Shown here: one piece after another, positions 39,087 to 47,443 of the stretch
How positions within the stretch are numbered: position 1 is the stretch's first letter
Layout: every line of letters begins with the position of its first letter
Assembly: GCA_963800135.1 (NCBI GenBank)
Contig: CAWCZR010000014.1
Span: 1-64,000, forward strand
Reading direction: 5' to 3'
Length of the DNA: 64,000 nt
Origin: DASPSM01 sp963800135
Lineage (GTDB): Bacteria; Planctomycetota; Planctomycetia; Planctomycetales; Planctomycetaceae
Notes under the pieces: model-generated
What the model was told of the DNA's origin: nothing
Seen by the model: the letters and a program-made list of their open reading frames with translations, nothing else
Databases searched by the model: none
Made by a program: the position numbers and the translations under genes

Positions 39087-39140
39087 TCGAAAACCAGTGT
39101 GCATGCAAGTGCACCGTGGGTTCGAATCCCACCCTCTCCG
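39087..39140 (+). pseudogene. 3' half of a tRNA-Ser(CGA), truncated at the anticodon loop
   Basis: From T33 onward the tRNA is intact: TCGAAAACCAG (anticodon CGA and 3' side of the anticodon stem), a long variable arm (GTGCATGCAAGTGCAC), T arm GTGGG-TTCGAAT-CCCAC at 39116-39132, and CCTCTCC plus G at 39133-39140. The 5' side of the anticodon stem (CGTAC) does not pair, so the 5' half has been replaced. TGAGAGG at 39047-39053 would pair with six acceptor bases, at normal tRNA-Ser distance, but the D and anticodon arms do not form. Confidence 0.72.
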
Positions 39141-39210
39141 CTCTTCAAAGAAGCAGCCATCGCAAGTCGATGGCTGTTTTCAATTGAGTGATTGGCTTCA
39201 TGGCCACGGC
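39118..39210 (+). repeat. Direct repeat, right copy: tRNA-Ser 3' end plus terminator (att-like)
   Basis: Matches 33526-33621: the tRNA T loop and acceptor, TCAAAGAA, the hairpin AGCCATCG/CGATGGCT (39155-39175) and TGGCTTCATGG. The two copies enclose the 5.5-kb efflux segment. This copy is closer to a real tRNA-Ser than the left one. Confidence 0.72.
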
Positions 39211-39213
39211 AAG

Positions 39214-39363
39214 GCCGCGCTCTGCGAGGCAAAATTCTACGGACTGCACGACCGGAAAAACCCCGCAAATGCCGCGCTGAATGTGTATCGCGCCTCGGAT
39301 GGCACGTGGTTCGTGCTCATCGTCACGCCTGACAAGTTGGCCGCCGTGGCATTCGAGGTTTAA
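39214..39363 (+). pseudogene. Fragment resembling a CaiB/BaiF CoA-transferase
   Basis: About 49 codons, ALCEAKFYGLHDRKNPANAA, then NVYRASDGTWFVLIVTPDKL and a stop. This resembles the conserved region of CaiB/BaiF CoA-transferases where an N-x-Y-x-A/T-x-D-G-x-W-F strand precedes a helix. It is a small internal piece of a ~400-residue enzyme and is not functional. It lies directly beyond the right att-like repeat. Confidence 0.45.
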
Positions 39364-39454
39364 TCGCTTGCGCGGGATGCGGCGTGTTGACGATGAGCAC
39401 GTCGGCCCACTTGACCATCGCTCGAGAACCTTGGCGGCGCTCGGAGATTTCAGA

Positions 39455-39826
39455 ATGGCCGGCTACAAGCTCTCACACATGCTGCTGATGCGGCAAGTGG
39501 CCGACCTGTCCCGCACGCCGATTGAGCACATGAGCGGCGACGCGGTCGTGCATCACTTCCGTCGCATCTATATGGGAGCACTCATCCTGAACGCCGGGAT
39601 CAACGCGCAAAATGGCGCCCGCCTGATCGCCGCAGGAGCCGGTGACCTAATCACCTTCGGTCGGGACCACATCGCAAATCCGGACCTTGCCGAACGCATC
39701 CGCCGCGGTGCGCCACTCAATGAGCCGCGGCCGGAGTATTTCTACGGCTCCTCTGCGACCGGCTACACGGACTATCCGACTCTTTCGCAAAGTGACCGGA
39801 CCCAGGAAACGAGCAACGTCCAGTAA
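39455..39826 (+). pseudogene. C-terminal fragment of an Old Yellow Enzyme-type alkene reductase
   Basis: The last ~100 codons of an NADH:flavin oxidoreductase/NemA-like barrel: ALILNAGINAQNGARLIAAG, then DLITFGRDHIANPDL, AERIRRGAPLNEP and FYGSSATGYTDYPTL, the typical FMN phosphate-binding and C-terminal motifs. The first 250 residues, with the active site, are missing. The frame is open and ends normally, so the 3' end is original while the 5' end was lost at the integration locus. Confidence 0.65.
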
Positions 39827-39833
39827 CGCGGTG

Positions 39834-39856
39834 CGATGCCGTTTTTTTTGGCATCG
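39834..39856 (+). terminator. Hairpin with poly-T loop after the OYE fragment
   Basis: CGATGCC (39834-39840) pairs with GGCATCG (39850-39856) around a GTTTTTTTT loop. The T run is in the loop rather than after the stem, so terminator activity is doubtful. Confidence 0.3.
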
Positions 39857-39948
39857 ACTCCTGTTTCGAAACGGTGCCAATTCGGCTCCCGGACACATCA
39901 GCGTTCCGCGTCTCGGGACAGAAGACTAAGCGAGCGCATTTGCATGCA

Positions 39949-40716
39949 TCAGCGCACGTTGGCGGGTTGCTCGTAGTGGGCGAGAAAAGCGCGCGGCTGC
40001 GGCAGGTCGTTCCGAATCGCCAGCGCCTGCTTGAATTCCGCTTCGGCCTCGGCCTGGCGCTGGTGGGCTGCCAGGATTACGCCGACGTTCGAGTGGGCGG
40101 CTGCCGGGCCTAGGACTTTGGCGAACGCTTCATAACTCTCTCGAAACCGTTCCTGTTCGCCGAGTGCCAGCCCCAAATTCACCCAGGCGCGTTCGTGCTC
40201 CGGCGATCGGGCGATCGCTTTGCGGAATTCTTCCTCGGCCTGGCGCCACTCGCGGCGGCGGTAATAGAAATAGCCGAAGTCGTTGCGCAAATCGGCGTCG
40301 TGTGGCGCCAGCTCCAGCGCCTTGCGATACTCCGCGAGGGCCCGCGTGTCATTGCCCTGCTGGTCGTAAAGCACGGCCAAAAAGCGGCTGACTTGCTGGT
40401 CTCTTGGGTTCAGCTGACGCGCCCTCTCGTAAAGCAGGATCGCTTCCTGGGCGTCGCCGTGTGCTTGCAGCTCTTTGGCCGTCGCCAGGCAAGCCTCGGC
40501 CGCCTGCTTCGGCGGCAGCGTATCGGTCGGCGCAGACGCGGCGCGAGTCGGTTCACTCGGCGCGGGATCGGCGAGACTCGCGGAAGAGAGCACAGGCGCG
40601 GCGCACCCGCTCAACCCGGCGAGAACAATCAAGCCGGCCACGCAGAGGGCGCTCGAGCTTGGCTTGCCCTTCGCGGTCACTCTGTTTGGTGCTGAAAGAA
40701 TCACGTCAGTGCTCAA
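39949..40716 (-). CDS. tadD: TPR lipoprotein of the Tad locus (TadD-like)
   Basis: 255 residues with a lipoprotein signal (LIVLAGLSGCAAP, Cys at about 38) and four to five TPR units (AILLYERARQLNPRDQQVS, ALAEYRKALELAPHDADLR, EEEFRKAIARSPEHERAW). TadD-type lipoproteins are thought to help secretin or pilus assembly in the outer membrane. It is the last gene of the minus-strand Tad cluster, 36 bases after the preceding lipoprotein gene. Confidence 0.82.
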   Translation of the reverse strand: MSTDVILSAPNRVTAKGKPSSSALCVAGLIVLAGLSGCAAPVLSSASLADPAPSEPTRAASAPTDTLPPKQAAEACLATAKELQAHGDAQEAILLYERARQLNPRDQQVSRFLAVLYDQQGNDTRALAEYRKALELAPHDADLRNDFGYFYYRRREWRQAEEEFRKAIARSPEHERAWVNLGLALGEQERFRESYEAFAKVLGPAAAHSNVGVILAAHQRQAEAEAEFKQALAIRNDLPQPRAFLAHYEQPANVR

Positions 40717-40752
40717 GATGACTGCTCAATCTGAGTGGCTCAATCTGAAGGC

Positions 40753-41373
40753 TTAATACATCCCGATTCCGCCGCCGCCTCCGCCGACGCCTCCGCCCAC
40801 ACCGCCACCGAAGGATGTTCCCGCGCCAAAGCCGGCGCTGCTCGCTCCGTAACCACCGCCACCTGGCGCGAGGACTGGCGAGGCGGGTGAGCGATTGCCC
40901 AGACGGACAGCCTCAGTGCCTTGAAGGCCCTCGGCTTCGGAGTATCCCAGAATGACGCGTCGTTCGGGGTCGGGCGCTCCCAGCGTCGCGAGATCGGCGA
41001 TCACCTGCTGCTTCCGCAGTTCGTCCAGTTTCGAGTCAGTCGATTTTTCGACGACGACCGGGAATGGCACGCCGCCCAACTGCTGCGCGATCGCCTCGAC
41101 GTGCCGACGACCATCGGGGCCTAAGTGATCGCCTCCCTCGAACCATTCATATTGGTAGATCACGAACTTGTCTTGTTCGGCACGAAGCTTCTGCGCGGTC
41201 TGCCACTGGCAGGAATAAGTGCCCGGCGGCTGCGGAATGGCCCCTGGTGGGATGTCCGCGCAGCGATCCGTTGGGCAGACCCATCCGGTTTCGTGGCATC
41301 CGGCCGTCAGCACGATTGCGAGCAGGATCGTCAGCCAAGCGGATGACTGCATCGTTGAGTGAAGATTTCGCAT
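40753..41373 (-). CDS. Tad-linked outer membrane lipoprotein with Gly-rich C-terminus
   Basis: ATG 41373 (MRNLHSTMQSSAWL) is chosen because GGGGGAG lies just before it; the longer frame to 41544 overlaps the secretin gene. A lipobox ends at AGCHETG. The domain around VIYQYEWFEGGDHLGPDG and PERRVILGYSEAEG resembles OmpA-like proteins in planctomycete Tad clusters (from memory). The last 35 residues are nearly all Gly. It starts 8 bases after the secretin stop, so it is co-translated and probably supports the secretin. Confidence 0.75.
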   Translation of the reverse strand: MRNLHSTMQSSAWLTILLAIVLTAGCHETGWVCPTDRCADIPPGAIPQPPGTYSCQWQTAQKLRAEQDKFVIYQYEWFEGGDHLGPDGRRHVEAIAQQLGGVPFPVVVEKSTDSKLDELRKQQVIADLATLGAPDPERRVILGYSEAEGLQGTEAVRLGNRSPASPVLAPGGGGYGASSAGFGAGTSFGGGVGGGVGGGGGGIGMY

Positions 41374-41381
41374 GGCTCCCC

Positions 41382-43587
41382 CTATTGTCCGTTCCATTGG
41401 GGCGCCGACATCGCCGGCGACGGGTTCGACTGGGGGGCCATCACGGGCTGCGGCAACTGGGTGCGACCGGTCGTGGAGATTTCGTCGGGAACGGGAACCG
41501 GCTCGATGCCCGGCACCGGACCGCAGGCGCCGCCCTGCGGACAACAGTTAAACGTCTGGCCGTGAGCGCCGATGATGAAAATGTCGTCGCAATGTTCGTA
41601 GCGTTTCTGCCGCGCACAATCGGTGCGAACCGAACTGCGGTAGTCGTAACTGCGTCGGCTCTCCAACCGATTGAGCAGGTAGAACTCGACGTCTCCTGGC
41701 TCGAACACGTCGGCGCCGGGGAGCTGCGGCGTCGCGCAGGTTTGCAGCGGATGGACCAATTCGGGCGTAACGAGAATCACGATTTCTTGCTCGCCATGAG
41801 ACGATTGGTTCTCGCCCGCGAGCGGCCCCAGTAAGGGCAAGTCGCCGAAGAACGGCACTCGGGCCGTCGTGGCGCCGAGCGTGGTCTGCGTCAGCCCGGC
41901 GACGGCGAACGTCTGTCCGCCGCGTAGCTCGACCGTCGTCTGGAATGTGCGAGAGTTGAGACCAGGAACGCTGGTCCCGGCCGAGCCGGAGCCCGCGCCG
42001 ATGGTGGCGCCCAATCCCGGGTTGAGCGTGCTCACCGTCGCCCCGACCTGCAGCCGCACTCGGTCGCGGTCGGTAATGAACGGGATGAATTGCATCTGCA
42101 CGCCGAAGGGAATGAAGGCGACGCCTTGTGACGTCGCGCCGAAGGCGACGGCCGCTGCCGGCACCGGGAACTCGCCGCCTGCTTGGAATTGAGCCCGTTG
42201 ACCGTTGAGCGCCACAACATTCTGCTCGGCCAGCGACCGGGCGAGATTGAGATTTCGCAGCGCTTGGATGGCCAGCGTCACTTTGCCGTTGTCGATGATG
42301 GCGGGCAGGTTGCCGCCGATCAGCTGGCTCGTCGTGCCCATTCCCGTCACCGTCGTGGGGATCAGGCCGCCGGTCGTGCTGGAGAAGACTGCCGTCCCGG
42401 CGGCATTGAGTACGCTGAAATCGAGCCCGATGCTGCGAGCCGCCGTGCGGCTGACCTCGGCGACCGTCACGCGAAGCATCACTTGCTGCTCGCCGGGAAC
42501 GCGGAGCAGATTGACGACGTTCCGGTTCACATCCCGCAGCAGAAAATTCTCGAGGCCTTGCTCCGGCAAGTTTCCGTTCAAGTCCGGCACGGCCGTCACG
42601 TTGATGTTGCCGACGGGAATCTCCGACGCGTTGCGTTCTCGCTCTTGCGATCGCGATCCGCCGGGAGCGTTGGCGGAAACGACGCGGAGGATGTTGGCCG
42701 CATCGACAATATCTTTTGCCTCACCGCTGACGACCAGCTTGTCGCCCAAGAGCGCGAGGTGAACGACGCTGTTCGGGAAGGCCTTGTTAATCTCCTTTTC
42801 GAGCGCCTTGTAAACGCGCGTCCAAGCGCTCCTTTTGCTCCGGATCGGGAATGACGCGCACGAGATAGCTCAGCACCCGCGTCTGCCCCGTGGCGGCATC
42901 GTTGAACCACAGATTCAACACGCTGGTGCCGACCTGGTGGCCGGTCACCGAAATCTCGGTAGGCGTGATGATCGTGTCGGACACGATCCTCGGATCGGAG
43001 ATCTGCGTGCGAAGCGGTGCTTGCTTGAGCACCAGCACGCGGGGCCGTCCGACGACGAGGTCCAGCGTGTTTTCCGGATCGATCGTCCCGGCCACGAACT
43101 CTTTGAATCGGTCAAGCGTCGCGGCCGAAGGACGCGGCGTCGCGCCCGAGGTTCCCAGCAAAGGCAGTCGCACCTGGCTCGGGTCAAAGGCGCCGGGCTG
43201 TGTGGCAGCCCCCTCCGCCGCACCCGGCATTGAGGGATTGGGGAGGACCGAACCGGGCTGAGTGATCGTTGGAGGAACGGACGACGCCGGCTGATTCGCG
43301 TCGAGCTGGCTCACCGCGGCGAAAGGCGCGGATTGCGAGGGCGCCGGGGGGATCGGCTGCGGCTGAAAGGGGAGCGGAGAGGCCGCCGCGCCACGCGTTG
43401 ATGCGGGGACAGCGGCAATTGTCGAGTTCGCCCCGCTCGAAGGCCCCCAACCTTGCTGGCCGAGGGCAGACGAAGGGCCGGCGAATGCGCCCCAAACCCC
43501 GACAAGCGTTGCCCCGAGCAGTGCGCGACGCAATGCCCGGGAGGCACGATGTGGGAAAACACTTGTTTGTCGAAGTAGGTTTCGCAC
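41382..43587 (-). CDS. cpaC: Tad pilus secretin (RcpA/CpaC), one frameshift
   Basis: GTG 43587 (VRNLLRQTSVFP) with AGGGG upstream opens a signal peptide (LLGATLVGVWGAFAGPSSALG), a Pro/Gln-rich linker, a pilus-retraction/BON-like N domain (VVGRPRVLVLKQAPLRTQ) and then, after a frame change near 42815, KALEKEINKAFPNSVVHL and the secretin domain (MLRVTVAEVSRTAARSIGLD, VPFFGDLPLLGPL, EQEIVILVTPELVHPL). The outer-membrane ring of the Tad system. Unusual is the C-terminal tail with eight or more cysteines (DCARQKRYEHCDD, NCCPQGGACG), not normal for the family. One small indel separates the two halves. Confidence 0.85.
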
Positions 43588-43787
43588 CGAGACCCCTGAC
43601 CGAATGGACTTGGCGAAGTCCCCCCGATTTGGCACTTGAGCCAAACTGTTGCTGCGTCGTGCCCCCGCGCGTGCGCGGGACCGCCCGGGTTGGTCAGACC
43701 GATGCAAGTAGACAAAGTATCGACCGGATAAGCGGGCGAACTTTTGCCGGTTTTGACGACATTTCCGATTGCGTCGTGGGGCCCACT

Positions 43788-44183
43788 CTAAGCCAGGAAG
43801 CGCAACGACTTCGGAAGGGGGCGACCGGTCGAACTTCGCGCGCGAAGCTGTGCTCCGGGGTCGATTTGTGGGCCGGGCGCGACCATTTCCAGCACGGCGT
43901 GCGTGCCGCGCGGCGCGACCACTGCCCGCCAGGGTCGAACCCCTCGACGGACGGCAAGCACCCGCCCACTCTGGTCCAGCATGGCGAGATCGAGGGGGAA
44001 TCGCACGAAACACGTATGGATCGAACCGCACGGGACAAGCAGCAGGCCACTTCCGACTGCGGGGGCCCGCCGGAACTGCCAGCCGACGAACCGCGACCAA
44101 TAGCGGTCGGCGATGTCGCAGTTTGCGACGACCGCCCGTCCCGTCGCGGCGTCAACGAGTTGGCACTCGCCCTGCGCGGTCAC
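43788..44183 (-). CDS. DUF192 protein within the Tad cluster
   Basis: 131 residues that fit DUF192 (PF02643): LLLVPCGSIHTCFVRFPLD, then AMLDQSGRVLAVRRGVRPWR and a Gly/Pro turn. The family has a small beta-barrel fold and no settled function; it is often next to Tad/Flp genes. Overlaps the tadC stop by 4 bases and lies 200 bases before the secretin gene; that 200-base gap (43588-43787) holds nothing recognisable except the secretin leader. Confidence 0.85.
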   Translation of the reverse strand: MTAQGECQLVDAATGRAVVANCDIADRYWSRFVGWQFRRAPAVGSGLLLVPCGSIHTCFVRFPLDLAMLDQSGRVLAVRRGVRPWRAVVAPRGTHAVLEMVAPGPQIDPGAQLRARSSTGRPLPKSLRFLA

Positions 44184-45107
44184 AGCGAGCGCCGTATGCT
44201 GAACTGGTCGGCCAGCCGGAAGAGGTCGTAAAACGCGGGTCCGAGCGTGAACAAGACGATCCCCGGCAAGAAGCAGATCACCAGTGGAAACAAGAGCTTC
44301 ACGGGCAAGGCCATGGAGAATTCCAGCGCTCTCTCCCGTCGGCGTTGCCGCAGGTCTTCGGCCTGGCTGCGCAGCACATCCGCGATGCCGGATCCGATTT
44401 GCTCAGCTTGAACGAGAGCCGAGACCAAAATCGTGACGGAAGTCACATCGAGCCGCCTGGCGATGCGGCGCAAGCATTCGACGCGCGGCCGACCGGCGAG
44501 CACTTCGGCTTGGAACGTGCGGAATTCCTGCACGAGCGCGGTCGGGCGGGTTCGACCCGAGAATTCGATCGAGAGCCGCGTCAAATCCCAGCCCGGCCTC
44601 GGCCAGCGTCGCCAACAACTCGAGCGTGACTGGCAGGTCGCGTTCGACCTGGAGGACGCGAAGGCGCCGGACTCGGCGCACGAAGACCATCGGAATAAAC
44701 GCCACGAACAGCATCGCCAGATACGGCGCGATCAAGACGACGGGGTGCGCCAAGTTCTCGAATCCGCCCGGAATTTCTGCAATCGCCCGGTCGGCGGTCG
44801 TGAGCAATCCGCTTGCCCACGCGAAATATCCGAGCGTCCCACCAATCCCGATCGCCACGAGGGTCGCAGCCACGAATCCGGCAACGGCGCCGGCGCGGCG
44901 GAAACCCGCGAATGCTAACCATTTCGTCAGAAATCCGGGGGTTGCCCGGACCGCAGCCATCGGTGGAGCGTCAGCGGCATCGGACTGAAACAGGCGTCGC
45001 TGCACCTGCTGGCGCACCGCAAAGTGTCGCACCAAGAGCGCAATCAGCACCAGCGCCACGAGCCAGGCGAGCGTTATTCCGTAAGTCAACACAGGGGACA
45101 CTTCCAT
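44180..45107 (-). CDS. tadC: Tad platform protein TadC, one frameshift
   Basis: About 308 residues: an N-terminal TM helix (LTYGITLAWLVALVLIALLV), further helices, and the T2SSF domain (LQVERDLPVTLELLATLAEA, LAGRPRVECLRRIARRLDV, QIGSGIADVLRSQAEDLRQ) with two C-terminal helices (LLFPLVICFLPGIVLFTLGP). The frame breaks near 44537; adding back a GC dinucleotide gives PDRALVQEFRTFQAE. It forms with TadB the inner-membrane platform on which the TadA ATPase acts. 12 bases after tadB, overlapping DUF192 by 4. Confidence 0.85.
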
Positions 45108-45119
45108 CGTGTTCGTTTG

Positions 45120-45984
45120 TTAGATCTTGCTGCGGGTGATTGAGGCGGACCAGGCGATGCCGACCGCCTGCAGCAAAACCGCGACGGCGACGAACCAACT
45201 GCCGACCTCCGTGGAGAGGAAACCGATCATTCGAGGCGGGTCGTTGCTCCACATCAAGAGCGCGATGAAATAGGTGATGCCCATCACCGCGAAAATCGAC
45301 ACCCGGGCCTGCGTGCTCATTGCCCGCATCCGGCGGGAGAGCTCGATGCGGTCGCGGATTGTGCGACCAACGGTGGCCAGCGTCGGAGCCAGACTGCCGC
45401 CGACCTCCCAATGCACCGACAGCGCCGAGCAGAAGAGTAAAAACGTCTCGAGCGGCACGCGCTCGGTCAGGCTACGGAAAGCGGTCTGCGGGTCGTCGCC
45501 GAAATGGATCCGCCCCGTGACTTCGTCGAGCTGCTCGCGGAGTGGCGGCCGGGACTCTTGCGCCGCGCTCTCCAGCGCTTTCGTCAATCCGGCTCCGGCG
45601 CAGCGCTCCCACCATCAAGTCAATCGCGTCGGCCAGCTGCACTTCGATTTTTTGGACACGGCGTTCGGCCAGCATCGCTTCAATCTGCCATCCTAAGAGG
45701 CCGACGACGAGCCCGGCCGTCGCGCTATAAACAGGCCTGAGTCCGACCGTGAGCCAGAGCCCGCCGGACACTCCCGCACCGATGAGCCAGGGGATTTCGT
45801 AGTGACGGCGTGAGAACGGTCGCGCCTGACGCAGCTCGAGCGTCTCACCGTCGGCTTCGCTGGCCGCGGCAAATGCCTGGTCGAGACGCCGCCGGGAAAT
45901 GTTCTGCCGGCGGGCGTCAAGCCAGAGGTAAAAGATCACCGCGGCAGCGGCGAGGAAGATGAGTGTCGAAAATGCCTCAGCCAT
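45120..45984 (-). CDS. tadB: Tad platform protein TadB, one frameshift
   Basis: About 287 residues from MAEAFSTLIFLAAAAV (ATG 45984, overlapping the tadA stop by 8 bases). TM helix, linker, two TM helices (IGAGVSGGLWLTVGLRPVY; TAGLVVGLLGWQIEAML), then the T2SSF domain (VQLADAIDLMVGAL, continuing in the other frame as TKALESAAQESRPPLREQL) and two C-terminal helices (ARVSIFAVMGITYFIALLMW). The break near 45600 is repaired by one GC dinucleotide (LRAGAGLTKALE). Confidence 0.85.
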
Positions 45985-47431
45985 CGGTTCGCACGCGCGG
46001 CTTTTGAAAGATTTCCAGGGGAACGGGGATGTCTCGCTCGCGCAGGTCCTCCACAAAGCGGGGCAGGATGCCGGTCGCCACAAATTCCCCCGCGACGCTC
46101 TTGCCGCGGCGGCCGCGGCGCTCGAAACGGAAGACGTCCTGCATCTGAGGCGTGGGCCCCTCCATGCCGGTGATTTCCGCGATCGTTTCGACGCGACGGA
46201 CGCCGTCCTCATAGCGTCGCACGTGCACGACGAGATTGAGCGCCGAGACAATCTGCTCGCGAATGGCCCTCGAGGGAAGGTCGAGGCCCGCCATCAAGAC
46301 CATGGTTTCCAAGCGGGCAAGTGCGTCACGCGGACTGTTGGAGTGAATCGTCGTCAAGCTGCCGTCGTGGCCGGTGTTCATCGCCTGCAGCATGTCGAGG
46401 GCTTCACCGCCGCGGACTTCGCCGACGATGATGCGGTCGGGGCGCATGCGCAGGGCGTTGATCACCAGGTCGCGAGCCGTGATGCGGCCCCGGCCTTCGA
46501 CATTCGGAGGCCGCGTCTCCATCCGGACGACGTGTTCCTGATCGAGCATCAACTCGGCCGCGTCCTCGATGGTGACCACGCGCTCGTTGTTGGGCACCGC
46601 TTCAGCGACCGCGCCGAGGAATGTCGATTTCCCCGCCCCGGTGCCGCCCGAGATCAACAGGTTCTTGCGGAGCCGCACGGCAAATTGCAAACACGTCAAC
46701 ATGTCCGGAGAAAACATCCCAAGCTGCATCAGGTCGTCGCAACGAAGCCGGCGCCGACCGAAGCGGCGAATCGAAAGCGTCGGGCCGTCGAGCGTCACGG
46801 GCGGAAGCGTGGCGTTCACGCGGCTTCCGTCGGCCAATCGCGCGTCGACCATCGGCGACGTTTCATCGATGCGCCGCCCGACTCGGGCCGCGATTCGCTG
46901 GATGATCCGCACGAGGTGATCGGTATCCCGAAAGCGGACTGCGGTTTGCTCGAGCTTACCGAACCGCTCGATGTAAACCTGGTCGTAGCGGTTGACGAGA
47001 ATGTCGGTCACCGCTGGATCGGCCATCAACGGCGCGAGCGGTCCAACCCCGAGCGTCTCCTCCAAGAGGTCATCGGCCAGGCCACGGCGCTCGGCCTCAT
47101 TCAGGGGGACATCTTCGGTCGCCAGCACCCGTTCGACGAAGGCCCGCACCTCGGTCTCGAGTTCCGCCTCGCCCGCCCCCAGCAAGCCGCGCTCGTTGAT
47201 CTCATCCAGCAGGCGCTGGTGCAGCTCCCCCTTGACCGAGAGGTGCTCCGCATAACCGGACCGTAAGGGGGGCGGCTCGGCGCGGACCGGCTCCCGAGCC
47301 GCGGTGGTCCCGGGGCGCTCGACCTTGATGCGCGACTTGGGGACGATATGCGTCGCGCGTGTTAACACCAGCCTCGACCGCACGCGAGCCTCGCTCTCGG
47401 TCGGCGCTGTCGGCTCCTCGTCAGGCGTCAT
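45977..47431 (-). CDS. cpaF: Tad pilus assembly ATPase TadA/CpaF
   Basis: 484 residues, intact. Walker A GGTGAGKST at 262-270, Walker B RIIVGEVRGGEALDM at about 333, His box GHDGSLTTIHSNS at 354-366, and the N-terminal DILVNRYDQVYIERFG typical of CpaF. A cytoplasmic hexameric secretion ATPase that powers pilin assembly. Follows tadZ by 12 bases and overlaps tadB. Confidence 0.96.
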   Translation of the reverse strand: MTPDEEPTAPTESEARVRSRLVLTRATHIVPKSRIKVERPGTTAAREPVRAEPPPLRSGYAEHLSVKGELHQRLLDEINERGLLGAGEAELETEVRAFVERVLATEDVPLNEAERRGLADDLLEETLGVGPLAPLMADPAVTDILVNRYDQVYIERFGKLEQTAVRFRDTDHLVRIIQRIAARVGRRIDETSPMVDARLADGSRVNATLPPVTLDGPTLSIRRFGRRRLRCDDLMQLGMFSPDMLTCLQFAVRLRKNLLISGGTGAGKSTFLGAVAEAVPNNERVVTIEDAAELMLDQEHVVRMETRPPNVEGRGRITARDLVINALRMRPDRIIVGEVRGGEALDMLQAMNTGHDGSLTTIHSNSPRDALARLETMVLMAGLDLPSRAIREQIVSALNLVVHVRRYEDGVRRVETIAEITGMEGPTPQMQDVFRFERRGRRGKSVAGEFVATGILPRFVEDLRERDIPVPLEIFQKPRVRTDG

Positions 47432-47443
47432 ACAAAATCCCCA

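Noticed and set aside
39002..39268. Minus-strand ORF with the segment GGIRTHGALACTLVF
   Set aside because: This is the antisense translation of the tRNA-Ser 3' half; similar strings appear in databases as misannotated proteins.
38821..39363. 180-codon plus-strand ORF reading through the tRNA-Ser-like repeat
   Set aside because: Only its last ~49 codons look like protein (CaiB/BaiF-like); the rest crosses the tRNA remnant and terminator hairpin.
45959..47266. 435-codon plus-strand ORF
   Set aside because: Antisense to the intact cpaF ATPase gene.
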